Positions 8,974 to 16,498 of a DNA stretch of 64,000 nucleotides are shown here, piece by piece. The notes under the pieces were generated by a model. That model ran no database searches. It worked only from the letters and a program-made list of their open reading frames with translations, and was not told the origin of the DNA. Position numbers and translations under genes: made by a program. The number at the start of each line of letters is the position of its first letter. Position 1 is the first letter of the stretch. This stretch comes from Pseudoduganella flava (GTDB taxonomy: Bacteria > Pseudomonadota > Gammaproteobacteria > Burkholderiales > Burkholderiaceae_D): assembly GCF_007830495.1 (NCBI RefSeq), contig NZ_VLKW01000004.1:62001-126000 (forward strand), in the 5' to 3' direction.

Positions 8974-8988
8974 TGGAATCATGCGCTC
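8964..8988. other. attL of the genomic island
   Basis: On the plus strand the half-site CACGCTG-GTG from radC meets TG (8974-8975) and then GAATCA-TGCGCTC from the island. See the mobile element entry for the reconstruction with attR. Confidence 0.8.
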
Positions 8989-9008
8989 CAAGTGCGAAAT
9001 AACTTTCA

Positions 9009-9017
9009 TGGTAGAAT
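9009..9017 (+). promoter_or_regulatory. Possible extended -10 promoter for the integrase transcript
   Basis: TGG followed by TAGAAT, an extended -10 element, lies about 45 bases before the small leading ORF. No good -35 is visible. It lies within 50 bases of attL. Confidence 0.4.
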
Positions 9018-9062
9018 AGTTCCACGCGGCAACCTTTTGCCGATTTACCTTAGAGGTATGTT

Positions 9063-9173
9063 GTGAGCACTAACCAAGTGTGTAACCGCGACTTTCGCAT
9101 GGCCGTGCTTGAGGAACGTGATGAAGGCCTGTCAATAAATCCAACCGAAGCTTTGCTAAACCAGGCCAGCTGA
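9063..9173 (+). CDS. Small ORF (36 codons) coupled to the integrase
   Basis: GTG start at 9063 behind AGAGG, encoding 36 residues (ending INPTEALLNQAS). Its TGA is separated from the integrase ATG by a single base, the pattern of a translationally coupled leader gene. It matches no family I recognise. Its position between attL and the integrase would suit a small DNA-binding recombination directionality factor or a translational regulator, but that is speculation. Confidence 0.45.
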   Translation: MSTNQVCNRDFRMAVLEERDEGLSINPTEALLNQAS

Positions 9174-9174
9174 T

Positions 9175-10926
9175 ATGCCACGTATCATATCCTACACCCG
9201 ATACTCATCCAGTAAGCAAGCAGGGGGCGCCAGCTATAGCCGCCAGGTAGAGGCAGCAAAAGAATGGTGCGAGAAGAATGGCTACACATTAGATGAGCGT
9301 GACAGGTACGAAGACCTGGGCGTCTCAGCGTACTCTGGTAAAAATGCCAAGAAAGGCGACCTGTTCACGCTGCAAAGTAAGTTGCAGAGTGGGGAGATTG
9401 AGCCGGGCACCATTCTCATCGTTGAGGCACTAGACCGTATCACGCGTGAAGCCTTGCCCAAGGCTGTCAATCTACTCATGGGCCTCGCTAACAGTGGCTT
9501 AACCGTTGTCACATTGTCTGATGGCAGGAAATGGGACACTGAGACAATGGAGGATTTGGGCGCCTTTATGACGAGCGTACTAACGCTGTATCGGGGGCAC
9601 CAGGAGTCTGAACAAAAGTCGGACCGTGTAAGGAAGGCGTTTAAAAAGCACCGGGACGAAGGGCTGCAGCAGGGTTTCGGTAGCGCACCCGGCTGGCTAA
9701 CTAGGGAGGACAAGCATTCGCCTTGGAAGGTTGACGAGCCAAAGGCCGAAATAGTTCGCAAAGTTTTTGAACTTTCCGCTGCTGGGTATGGCTCAAAGTT
9801 AATTGCCAAGCGAGCTAAAGATGAAGGCTGGCCGCCGCCAACGCGGCTTCGTGAGGAATCGGAGGGGTGGCATGCCCAGATGGCAGGCCAGATTCTGCGG
9901 AACCGTGCAGTACTAGGCGAACACCAGCACCGAATCCGTACGCATGAAGCGCATGCTCAAAGCTGGGCAGGGTTTACGGTAGGGGAACCTATCAAGGACT
10001 ACTACCCCCGCATTATCAGTGATGAACTGTGGAATCGTGCCCGGGCGTCGATTCGGACGCGTGCCGTCGCAAAGCGTCGGGATGTGCACTATTACAACGT
10101 GTTTTCTGGACTCATGTATTGCGGTCTCTGCGGTGCACCGATTCATAGGAAGAGCGAGCGGACGGGACACAGCCACGCGCAGCTTCAATGTAGTGACAAA
10201 CTGGCAGGAAAGACAGAGTGTAAGACGATGGCAGCGAACCGCGCAGACCCAGACATTCTGCGAGCTATCTACGAGTATTCCATAGGCGCACTGGGCAGTA
10301 GTAGTGCGGCTGCTGTATCGGCGGACGTTGAAGCGCTTGAGGTGGCGATTACTGAGAAGCTGGAAGAGTGCGACCGTATTGCTGACGCAGTGGCTAAGAC
10401 GGGCGGTAGAGTTCAATCGTTTATCAAGAAGTCCATCAGCTTGGAAGACGAGGTTGAGGCCCTCAAAATGCAGTTGGCTGAAATGCGCGAACAACAGGCA
10501 CTCCTGCCGGCTAACACGGTTTTCGACGACGCATTCCTGACCGAAGCCATGGCATACCTATATATACCCGAGGACGAGGCCGCAAAGGAAAAACGGGCTG
10601 AGCTGCACCTTAAAATTGCTCGCGTGGTCGAAACTATATGGTTGTTCAGTTACGACCTAGCCTACATCCAGTACAAAGACGGAGCGATGCAGCCAGTCAT
10701 GCTGCAACATAAGCAGCTGCCTTCGCGCGTCAACCCGAACGCGAAGTACCACAAGCCGCCGAAACCCCGCCCTGTGCCTGAGAAGCCGTACTGGCGTGCC
10801 GCCATGGCCGGTGAACTACTGCTGCCGGAAGCGCGAAGGGCGAGTTCATTCCGCAAAAAGAAACTCAAAACACTCTTGCTTGAGTACGAGGAAGAGGCAG
10901 AAGAGAGGAGGTACGTAGATGCTTGA
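9175..10926 (+). CDS. Large serine integrase
   Basis: 583 residues; the site-specific recombinase expected to move the island. The N-terminal resolvase domain begins ISYTRYSSSKQ with catalytic Ser11 and Arg9 and includes the LDRITRE helix start (Asp87-Arg88). The recombinase domain follows (about 160-290; APGWLTRED, RNRAVLGEHQH). A zinc ribbon with Cys316, Cys319, Cys339 and Cys349 comes next, then a coiled coil near 375-445 that in this family governs synapsis and direction. A basic C-terminal tail ends the protein. All domains of an active enzyme are present. The downstream gene overlaps it by eight bases. Confidence 0.95.
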   Translation: MPRIISYTRYSSSKQAGGASYSRQVEAAKEWCEKNGYTLDERDRYEDLGVSAYSGKNAKKGDLFTLQSKLQSGEIEPGTILIVEALDRITREALPKAVNLLMGLANSGLTVVTLSDGRKWDTETMEDLGAFMTSVLTLYRGHQESEQKSDRVRKAFKKHRDEGLQQGFGSAPGWLTREDKHSPWKVDEPKAEIVRKVFELSAAGYGSKLIAKRAKDEGWPPPTRLREESEGWHAQMAGQILRNRAVLGEHQHRIRTHEAHAQSWAGFTVGEPIKDYYPRIISDELWNRARASIRTRAVAKRRDVHYYNVFSGLMYCGLCGAPIHRKSERTGHSHAQLQCSDKLAGKTECKTMAANRADPDILRAIYEYSIGALGSSSAAAVSADVEALEVAITEKLEECDRIADAVAKTGGRVQSFIKKSISLEDEVEALKMQLAEMREQQALLPANTVFDDAFLTEAMAYLYIPEDEAAKEKRAELHLKIARVVETIWLFSYDLAYIQYKDGAMQPVMLQHKQLPSRVNPNAKYHKPPKPRPVPEKPYWRAAMAGELLLPEARRASSFRKKKLKTLLLEYEEEAEERRYVDA

Positions 10927-11497
10927 GCCGATTGATGAGCTGGTGTTCGAGGTAGTCGGCAGTTTGGCGGACAAGTTGTCAGCCACATTCACAGGGCCTA
11001 GTCCCTATAACGGGTCGCTGCCGTTCGCGTTCGTATTAGAGGTGGCCTGCGATGTGGTCAACGACAAATTCGTTGTGAGCATACGCCAAGACAGCAACCT
11101 GGTCAGCCGGATTACTTCGCCGTTCAGCTTCGAGCGAGAGGCGGCGCTGTGCGAAGGCATCGCCTCAATTCTGTCCATGAAGCCGCACAGCACGCTAGCG
11201 AAGCTAACTGGCGACTTGGCGAACTACGGGTATCGGTTCCTGTCCCTGCCGACCGGGATGCTTCGGGGGCACACTGAAACCGTAACCGTAATGGCGGATA
11301 CTATCTCCGAACTCGATGCGGCTCTGAAGTTGAATAGCGACCCCGACTGCATCTTTGACTTGCTCGACGGCGGCGCCGACCCAATGCGACGTCACATCAA
11401 GTACGGACGACCGTTCGAAGTCGCACGAATCCTAGAGCATATGCGAGACGATTACAAAGAAGTAGTCGCCTATATGCGGGCGTGCGGAGCGCATTAG
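10919..11497 (+). CDS. Unknown island protein coupled to the integrase
   Basis: 192 residues starting at an ATG inside the last codons of the integrase, behind a very strong GAGGAGG. Acidic, no signal peptide or membrane segment. The N-terminal part is beta-rich (FAFVLEVACDVVNDKFVVSI). The C-terminal part reads as a small alpha-helical region (VARILEHMRDDYKEVVAYMRA). I do not recognise it. Tight coupling to the integrase suggests a role in recombination or its control, or a passenger that uses the integrase promoter. It meets the following minus-strand gene with a four-base overlap of stop regions. Confidence 0.75.
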   Translation: MLEPIDELVFEVVGSLADKLSATFTGPSPYNGSLPFAFVLEVACDVVNDKFVVSIRQDSNLVSRITSPFSFEREAALCEGIASILSMKPHSTLAKLTGDLANYGYRFLSLPTGMLRGHTETVTVMADTISELDAALKLNSDPDCIFDLLDGGADPMRRHIKYGRPFEVARILEHMRDDYKEVVAYMRACGAH

Positions 11498-12306
11498 CCG
11501 AACATCACCGCGCTAGGAGTGTAAGTTTGCCGTGAGGGCAGCAGTGCAATCCAGCGCGGAACTTTCCGGCCGAACTCTTCAGCAAACTCAGCATAGTAGA
11601 AGGCATAGCGGTGCGCCGTCCAAAACCCCATCTTAAGTAGCTCCAGCCAAGTGGGTCGAATCCAACCGTCAGTGTCGCGCTTTCCGGTGTACCCCAGCAG
11701 TTCTGCCAGCACCATAGAGCGCTCATCGGCGTGGTGAAACATCTTCCACCACTGCGCGTCGTACTCCCCGCCAGGCGAACGAAGGGGACGGCGCCAGCTG
11801 ATAGGCTCTCCGGGTAAATAATAATACTTATGGCCTGCGGCGGCGGCGGCCAAGGCCTCATGGGGCGCGTCCTCATCGTCTGCGCATAGCAGGGCATATG
11901 CAGCTGCTGCCTTGCAAAACGCTTGGCCGCTCATGGACTCGCAGTTCGGCGAGGTGATGTATTCCGAGCGGTACGAAGCTTCATGTAACCGTACCGGGGT
12001 TGGCTCGGCCTGGAACAGGGCCGGTGCTGCGTTAAAGATGAGGCGCTCATCCGGGGCTCGCTCGGTGTCGAACATGAGCTGTGCTGCGTCGAAGATGCGC
12101 CGCTCATCGTCTTCGCGCTGCTGGCGAAGCATGATAGCTATCGGGTCTGTCGTCGTGTAGTTATAAGATTCCGCGTAGTGGTCGGGAATCGAGAAGGTGT
12201 CGAAAGGTTGTGCGTACCCGTAGCACCCGTTGTCGGGGCAGCTGCATTCGTCCATAGTTGAACATCCGTAGGGAGAGAAACACTGTACGCCCGGCCAGTA
12301 GACCAT
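11494..12306 (-). CDS. Unknown island protein with Cys-rich N-terminus and an internal repeat
   Basis: 270 residues if the first ATG is used; an ATG at 12255 is an alternative and neither has a clear ribosome binding site. Residues 18-30 read MDECSCPDNGCYG, a Cys-rich patch. Residues about 68-100 contain a duplicated unit, RRIFDAAQLMFDTERAPDE then RLIFNAAPALFQAEPTP. The rest is rich in Trp, Tyr and His with the conserved-looking LELLKMGFWTAHRYAFYYAEFAEE. No family is recognised. It is divergent from a membrane protein gene 66 bases away (start to start). Confidence 0.7.
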   Translation of the reverse strand: MVYWPGVQCFSPYGCSTMDECSCPDNGCYGYAQPFDTFSIPDHYAESYNYTTTDPIAIMLRQQREDDERRIFDAAQLMFDTERAPDERLIFNAAPALFQAEPTPVRLHEASYRSEYITSPNCESMSGQAFCKAAAAYALLCADDEDAPHEALAAAAAGHKYYYLPGEPISWRRPLRSPGGEYDAQWWKMFHHADERSMVLAELLGYTGKRDTDGWIRPTWLELLKMGFWTAHRYAFYYAEFAEEFGRKVPRWIALLPSRQTYTPSAVMFG

Positions 12307-12337
12307 ATTTCGACCTAGTATACAAGTGCTCGCTATG

Positions 12338-12343
12338 TATAAT
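12338..12343 (+). promoter_or_regulatory. Consensus -10 box upstream of the membrane protein gene
   Basis: A perfect TATAAT lies 30 bases before the ATG at 12373. No matching -35 is visible, and no strong ribosome binding site follows, so the message may be nearly leaderless. Confidence 0.4.
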
Positions 12344-12372
12344 TGTTCGGTTTTCCATCGACAATTAATGCC

Positions 12373-13233
12373 ATGCCCGTACTCCTGGTTTTCGCCACTT
12401 TAGCCTTACTAATACTATTTGCAGTCGGCGTACTGTTCCCGACAAAGGTATTTCTTGGCCCTACAGCGACCCGAGAGCGGGTCATGAAGTTTTATGGCAT
12501 CCCGGCGATTGTCGGGTTCATCGCGTTGATGGCTTTGGTGCCGGCCGACAAAGGAACACCTGATTCGGAAGAGACTAATGACGGACGTAGTGCAGCTACG
12601 CCTGAACAGGGCCGGCTCCAGCTGGTCAGCTTCAATGGGATGACACTGCCTGGCCGTATGGCCGAGGCGAAAGCGACTGGATTCACTGAATGTGCCGCGG
12701 ATTATTACGGCTACAAGTGTCGGCGAACGGTTCCGACGCAACTGTTGGGGCTTACAGCTCAAACTGCAGAACTAACCTTGGACGGCAAGGACCACTTCGC
12801 AGATGCCTACTTCACCCCTGAAAAGCACTCTGGCGACGTGCGGAAAATCCCAGCGGACGGACTGGCGTATGGAAATATTAAGCTTACGTTTGCCCGGTCC
12901 GACTATGACGAGAAGTGCATAGACAAACATCAGGAGAAAGTCGGCAGCTATAGCCGGCCGGCTTTGTGCATCACGAACAAGAACAGCATTGGTCAGCTGA
13001 ATCAGGCTTTGCTGGATGGTGGGTGGCTGTTGACCCGCACGAAAGGGGGATACCTGAATTACGTGCACCCCCAAGAGCTGGTCGAGGTTACGACGAAGGA
13101 CGAGACTGCTACTATAAGCCGCGTGCCAGCTGACACAGTCAAAGACCTTGTAGCGCGTGATACAAAGATGCGCGCTTCGAACGAGGCGGTGGAAGCGAAC
13201 GCCACGAATGTCATCGAACAGATGAAACGATAG
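12373..13233 (+). CDS. Unknown inner-membrane-anchored protein
   Basis: 286 residues from the ATG at 12373 (a TTG ten codons earlier is possible). Two hydrophobic helices occupy residues about 2-22 (LLVFATLALLILFAVGVLF) and 40-55. A soluble domain of about 230 residues follows, probably periplasmic or cytoplasmic depending on topology. Cys residues in FTECAADYYGYKCRRTV and ALCITN could form disulfides, which favours an exported location. The function is unknown. It stands alone and converges on the small recombinase gene, separated by a 12-bp hairpin. Confidence 0.7.
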   Translation: MPVLLVFATLALLILFAVGVLFPTKVFLGPTATRERVMKFYGIPAIVGFIALMALVPADKGTPDSEETNDGRSAATPEQGRLQLVSFNGMTLPGRMAEAKATGFTECAADYYGYKCRRTVPTQLLGLTAQTAELTLDGKDHFADAYFTPEKHSGDVRKIPADGLAYGNIKLTFARSDYDEKCIDKHQEKVGSYSRPALCITNKNSIGQLNQALLDGGWLLTRTKGGYLNYVHPQELVEVTTKDETATISRVPADTVKDLVARDTKMRASNEAVEANATNVIEQMKR

Positions 13234-13264
13234 CTTAGTACGTCCACCGTTGGGTGAGCGCTGG

Positions 13265-13295
13265 CGCGACCTGCCCGGTCCGCGGGCAGGTCGCG
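13265..13295. terminator. Strong hairpin between convergent genes, possible terminator
   Basis: A perfect 12-bp stem, CGCGACCTGCCC / GGGCAGGTCGCG, with a seven-base loop. No T-run follows on either strand, so factor-independent termination is uncertain. Confidence 0.5.
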
Positions 13296-13865
13296 TTACT
13301 CGGCAGGCTGCTTGCTTGCAGCTTGCAGGCCGTACAGCGTCGAACGAGATACCCCAAACTGACGGGCAATTTCGAAGATGGACATTTCCCTGTCTCGCAT
13401 CATCGCTAGGGCCGCTTTCCGCTGCTTGGAGTCGAGTAGTTTTGGACGACCGCCTTTCCGACCGCGCGCCCTGGCTGCCTCGAGGCCGGCCAGAGTGCGT
13501 TCTCTGACGAGCTCGCGCTCAAACTCAGCCAAGGCTGCGAACATGTGAAAGACGAGCTTCCCAGCCGGTCCGCCGGTGTCGACTGACTCCTTCAGCGATT
13601 TAAACTTGACTCCGCGTGCTTCCAAATCGTTGACGATGCGAATAAGGTCTTGCAGATTCCTGCCCAAGCGGTCAAGCCGCCAGACAACGAGCGTGTCGCC
13701 GTCGCGCAAGGCTTTGAGGCAATTAACGAGTTCTGGCCGGTCAGCCGTCTTCCCGCTTGCCTTGTCGGCGTACATGGTGACCGCCCCCGCCACCGCCAGC
13801 GCATCTTGTTGCAGGTCGAGCGTCTGCTCGTTTGTACTCACACGAGCATATCCAATCACTGTCAT
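13296..13865 (-). CDS. Small serine recombinase (resolvase/invertase family)
   Basis: 189 residues. The catalytic N-terminus reads MTVIGYARVSTNEQTLDLQQ with Ser10. DRLGRNLQDLIRIVNDL and the long E helix (FHMFAALAEFERELVRERT) follow, then a C-terminal Hin-type helix-turn-helix (MSIFEIARQFGVSRSTLYGL). It is the second serine recombinase of the island and of a different class from the integrase. It would resolve cointegrates or invert a segment. The 350-base space upstream of its start has repeats that could be its site. No transposase gene accompanies it. Confidence 0.93.
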   Translation of the reverse strand: MTVIGYARVSTNEQTLDLQQDALAVAGAVTMYADKASGKTADRPELVNCLKALRDGDTLVVWRLDRLGRNLQDLIRIVNDLEARGVKFKSLKESVDTGGPAGKLVFHMFAALAEFERELVRERTLAGLEAARARGRKGGRPKLLDSKQRKAALAMMRDREMSIFEIARQFGVSRSTLYGLQAASKQPAE

Positions 13866-14217
13866 TGCGTACCCTTTTGTGGATGTTGAATACTGGAGTA
13901 GATGTTGGACATCTGAAAGGGTATAACGCGGCTGACCAAGGATGATTTAGCGGATGTCCAGGAATCCATCGTTTTCCGGACTGCTGGAGGTTAAAGGATT
14001 CCCTAACGGGGCTGCGCGACGCTGTCCAGTCCGCGTAAGACTGACCAGAAGACTGCGTGTGCTGCTGATGGAAAAAGGTGTACTGCCAGCGAGCGGCAGC
14101 ACTTCCTGAGTGCTGGCGGCGTCACCCGCAACTGCGCTACTACAATTGCTGCCCAGCAGTATCGCAGGCGATGCAAGTTATGCGACTAAGCTTTGCTGCG
14201 CGCTGAGATTGATAACG
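13866..14217. other. Intergenic region with repeats, possible recombinase site
   Basis: 352 bases between the recombinase start and the end of the SIR2 gene. GATGTTG occurs at 13882-13888 and again at 13901-13907, where it is part of the palindrome GATGTTGGACATC. An AGCACT/AGTGCT inverted repeat lies near 14097-14115. These are placed like the sub-sites of a res or inversion site. No coding frame is convincing. Confidence 0.4.
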
Positions 14218-15717
14218 TCAATCTTTATATTTTTTGTAGTCATATACGCACAGCAGTTTACGATAATCTGTTCCGCTTTTCTTTTCGAAGCCTCTAAGGT
14301 ATTTTTCACAATCTTCTAATTCAACTGTCCCATGCCAGACAGCCCAGAAGATTGCATTAGTTTTATAACCAGGTGATATTGCTTTATCGTCCAAAATTCC
14401 GGCAATAGTGTGGTGCTCTGTTTGGCAAACTGGTGGAATGCTTGCGATAGTTTTGTCCAATTTGGCTAACTGCTGAGCTTTAAGTTTTGGCGCGCAATGC
14501 AAATCTTTTTTGATTTTATCAAAGCCAAAGATGGGGAAGAACTGACTACTGGCTATCGTGTATTTGTCAATAAGTTCAACTATTTCCGCGTTTTTTTCGG
14601 CGATAACGACAAAGTAGTTAGCCATGGTCTCGTTAGAGGTCAAATACTGATATTTAATAGTTCTGGATGACCCTATCGCCAATATTCTATCGGAATTATC
14701 TAGCGAATCTAAATCTTGGGTAATCTTGACTTTAATATTTCCGCCAGCGTATATCTCCTTGACAATGCTCTGAACTTTTCTAATATCCATGGCGGAAATA
14801 GGAAGCAACAAATTCCCCAGCGCCTTATATATCGAAGAAAAATCGTCGGTCTTTATCTTGTTGATTCTGATAGTTGTCGCAAATCCTTCCAGGTCGATAT
14901 CGTGCTCGCCAATTTCTTGGGATTGCGACCCTTCTTCGTACTCAACAAGAAGGAAGTTATTACGGATTTGCTTTGCTGTTTCTGAATTTGGCTCTATATA
15001 AGTAAATATTGTTTTCAACAATTCTTTAATATTGTTATCACCAATGTTATAGCCGAAGAATATAATTGGATTGTGGATAAATATAGAAAGCAGCTGGGCC
15101 CGAATCAATTCGTACTTGTTTGAGAAGTTGTCATAGTCCTCGGAGGTAATTATAACTCTGAGAGGGTCACTGACGCATCCATGTATTTTATATACGGAGC
15201 CGTAAGGATTGCTCAGTAAAATGTCATTGCCAATCAGTGGCGAAAATTCAAAAATACTTTCAATTAAGCCGTCGTAATTGGTGGTGATAATCGAGCCAAT
15301 ATTTTTTCTAATATTTTTGAATTCACCAATTTCCTCTTGCATCTCTTCTTTTAATTCGAGCGAGGAGAGAATTTGCGTAATGTATATTTTAAGCCTGCTG
15401 AGCTTATTGCCTTTATTCATCTCGGCATAGAAAATATCATTGACTTCTTTAAATTTCCCGTTTCTTTCTTGCAATAATGCCTGGGTAAATTCCGACTCTA
15501 ATGCAGATGCAATTTTCGGGTAGTCATATTTTCCGTTGGACTCATATCTCGCTTTCAAGTCCAGGTAATACTCATCATTTCCCTTAAAATCGAATGCAAT
15601 CTTTCTAAGCAAGCCGTCCCAAGTGTGAGAATTTTTTAAATACCTCAAGCTAATTCCAGTTCCTACAAAGAGGACAGGGTGATTGCGATAATTGGAAATA
15701 AAATCATTGATATTCAT
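14218..15717 (-). CDS. SIR2-domain protein, probable NADase of an anti-phage defence system
   Basis: 499 residues. The SIR2 fold is shown by LFVGTGIS (Gly-Thr-Gly at 19-21, NAD loop), IITTNYDG (145-149), YKIHGCVSDP with the catalytic-position His179, and IIFFGYNIGDNNI near 220-230. The C-terminal 200 residues form an unrecognised domain, where a sensor would be expected. In characterised systems such as Thoeris ThsA and DSR proteins, SIR2 domains deplete NAD on infection. No partner gene is adjacent, so it may act alone. The gene is far richer in A and T than everything around it, which suggests separate, recent acquisition. AGGG precedes the ATG by six bases. Confidence 0.85.
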   Translation of the reverse strand: MNINDFISNYRNHPVLFVGTGISLRYLKNSHTWDGLLRKIAFDFKGNDEYYLDLKARYESNGKYDYPKIASALESEFTQALLQERNGKFKEVNDIFYAEMNKGNKLSRLKIYITQILSSLELKEEMQEEIGEFKNIRKNIGSIITTNYDGLIESIFEFSPLIGNDILLSNPYGSVYKIHGCVSDPLRVIITSEDYDNFSNKYELIRAQLLSIFIHNPIIFFGYNIGDNNIKELLKTIFTYIEPNSETAKQIRNNFLLVEYEEGSQSQEIGEHDIDLEGFATTIRINKIKTDDFSSIYKALGNLLLPISAMDIRKVQSIVKEIYAGGNIKVKITQDLDSLDNSDRILAIGSSRTIKYQYLTSNETMANYFVVIAEKNAEIVELIDKYTIASSQFFPIFGFDKIKKDLHCAPKLKAQQLAKLDKTIASIPPVCQTEHHTIAGILDDKAISPGYKTNAIFWAVWHGTVELEDCEKYLRGFEKKSGTDYRKLLCVYDYKKYKD

Positions 15718-16109
15718 TATGGACCCTAGTCTTGTCGAAATATGCTTTGCTCGATTTAGAACTATAGACGATTGTACGCTTTCCTTGGGTAAATAACATA
15801 GTTACTGAAAAAAGGCAACTGTCTAAGCAATTCAGGGGCGATGCCGGGTAGGTTTTGCGTAGCCGACGGCATCATACAGAGACTTGAGCGATAACCACAT
15901 TGGGCTGTAGTGTCCTGCATCGTTTGTACAGCGCCCACGAATCTGAGAAGTTTCAAACCGATGAAACTTCTTAACGCCGCCGCGGCAACGTCCGTACGTG
16001 TCGCGTCTCCAGTCGTCCGACAGGCGGAACAATTTTCATCACGGTAGATGCAAGGAAGTCGCCACTATACTGTTTGCAGTCATGTGACTGCGAACTCAGT
16101 ACCGTGACC
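15718..16109. other. Intergenic region with a hairpin, upstream of the AlpA-like gene
   Basis: About 390 bases. It holds a perfect 9-bp hairpin AGAAGTTTC / GAAACTTCT at 15946-15971, and the promoter/operator region of the AlpA-like gene at its right end. No supported gene is seen. Confidence 0.5.
16066..16091 (+). promoter_or_regulatory. -10 box and 16-bp palindromic operator of the AlpA-like gene
   Basis: TATACT at 16066-16071 is followed at the expected transcription start by the perfect palindrome GCAGTCATGTGACTGC (16076-16091). The placement suits repression, perhaps by the gene's own product. Confidence 0.5.
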
Positions 16110-16295
16110 ATGCAAGAGCTCCTCTTCTCACCGAAAACACTCGCTGCCTATCTTGGGCTGGCCGAGCAAACCATCTATAACCGCCATTCCGGCGGCGGCG
16201 ACCTCCCCAAAGCGTTCAAGCTGGGCCGTCTGCTGCGCTTCCGCGCTGACGACGTGAAAGGCTGGCTGGCTGCAAAGCGACAGCCTGACTCCTGA
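16110..16295 (+). CDS. AlpA/excisionase-type helix-turn-helix protein
   Basis: 61 residues from the ATG at 16110. The whole protein is a MerR-like winged helix-turn-helix: SPKTLAAYLGLAEQTIYNRH, a Gly-Gly-Asp-Leu-Pro turn, FKLGRLLRFRADDVKGWLAAK. Such proteins act as excisionases or phage-type activators. The frame is open upstream to a TTG, but that stretch overlaps the palindromic operator. No strong ribosome binding site is visible. It precedes the replication initiator gene by 200 bases and may regulate it. Confidence 0.82.
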   Translation: MQELLFSPKTLAAYLGLAEQTIYNRHSGGGDLPKAFKLGRLLRFRADDVKGWLAAKRQPDS

Positions 16296-16473
16296 GTCAT
16301 CCTTGGCCTTACGCACCAAATAAGACGCCCCGGCTGGAACCAGGGCGGGTGCGCCAATGACGCGGCTGTACTTACTTACACAGAGTATAGGCGCGGAAAG
16401 ACCCATCCCGCCGCTCAGCATGCGGAGGACAGAAATTGCTTGTAGTACAAGGAAACAGCTAGTTAGCTGACGC

Positions 16474-16498
16474 GGCACACACATGAGGTGTGCCCATG
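16474..16498 (+). promoter_or_regulatory. Hairpin presenting the ribosome binding site of the Rep gene
   Basis: GGCACAC (16474-16480) pairs with GTGTGCC (16488-16494). The loop and stem edge contain GAGG, which lies seven bases before the ATG at 16496. The stem would limit ribosome access and so control initiator synthesis. Confidence 0.45.

Noticed and set aside
13265..13295. Recombination site of the small serine recombinase
   Set aside because: It is a perfect 12-bp hairpin located at the 3' side of the gene; such sites normally lie upstream. More likely a terminator-like stem.
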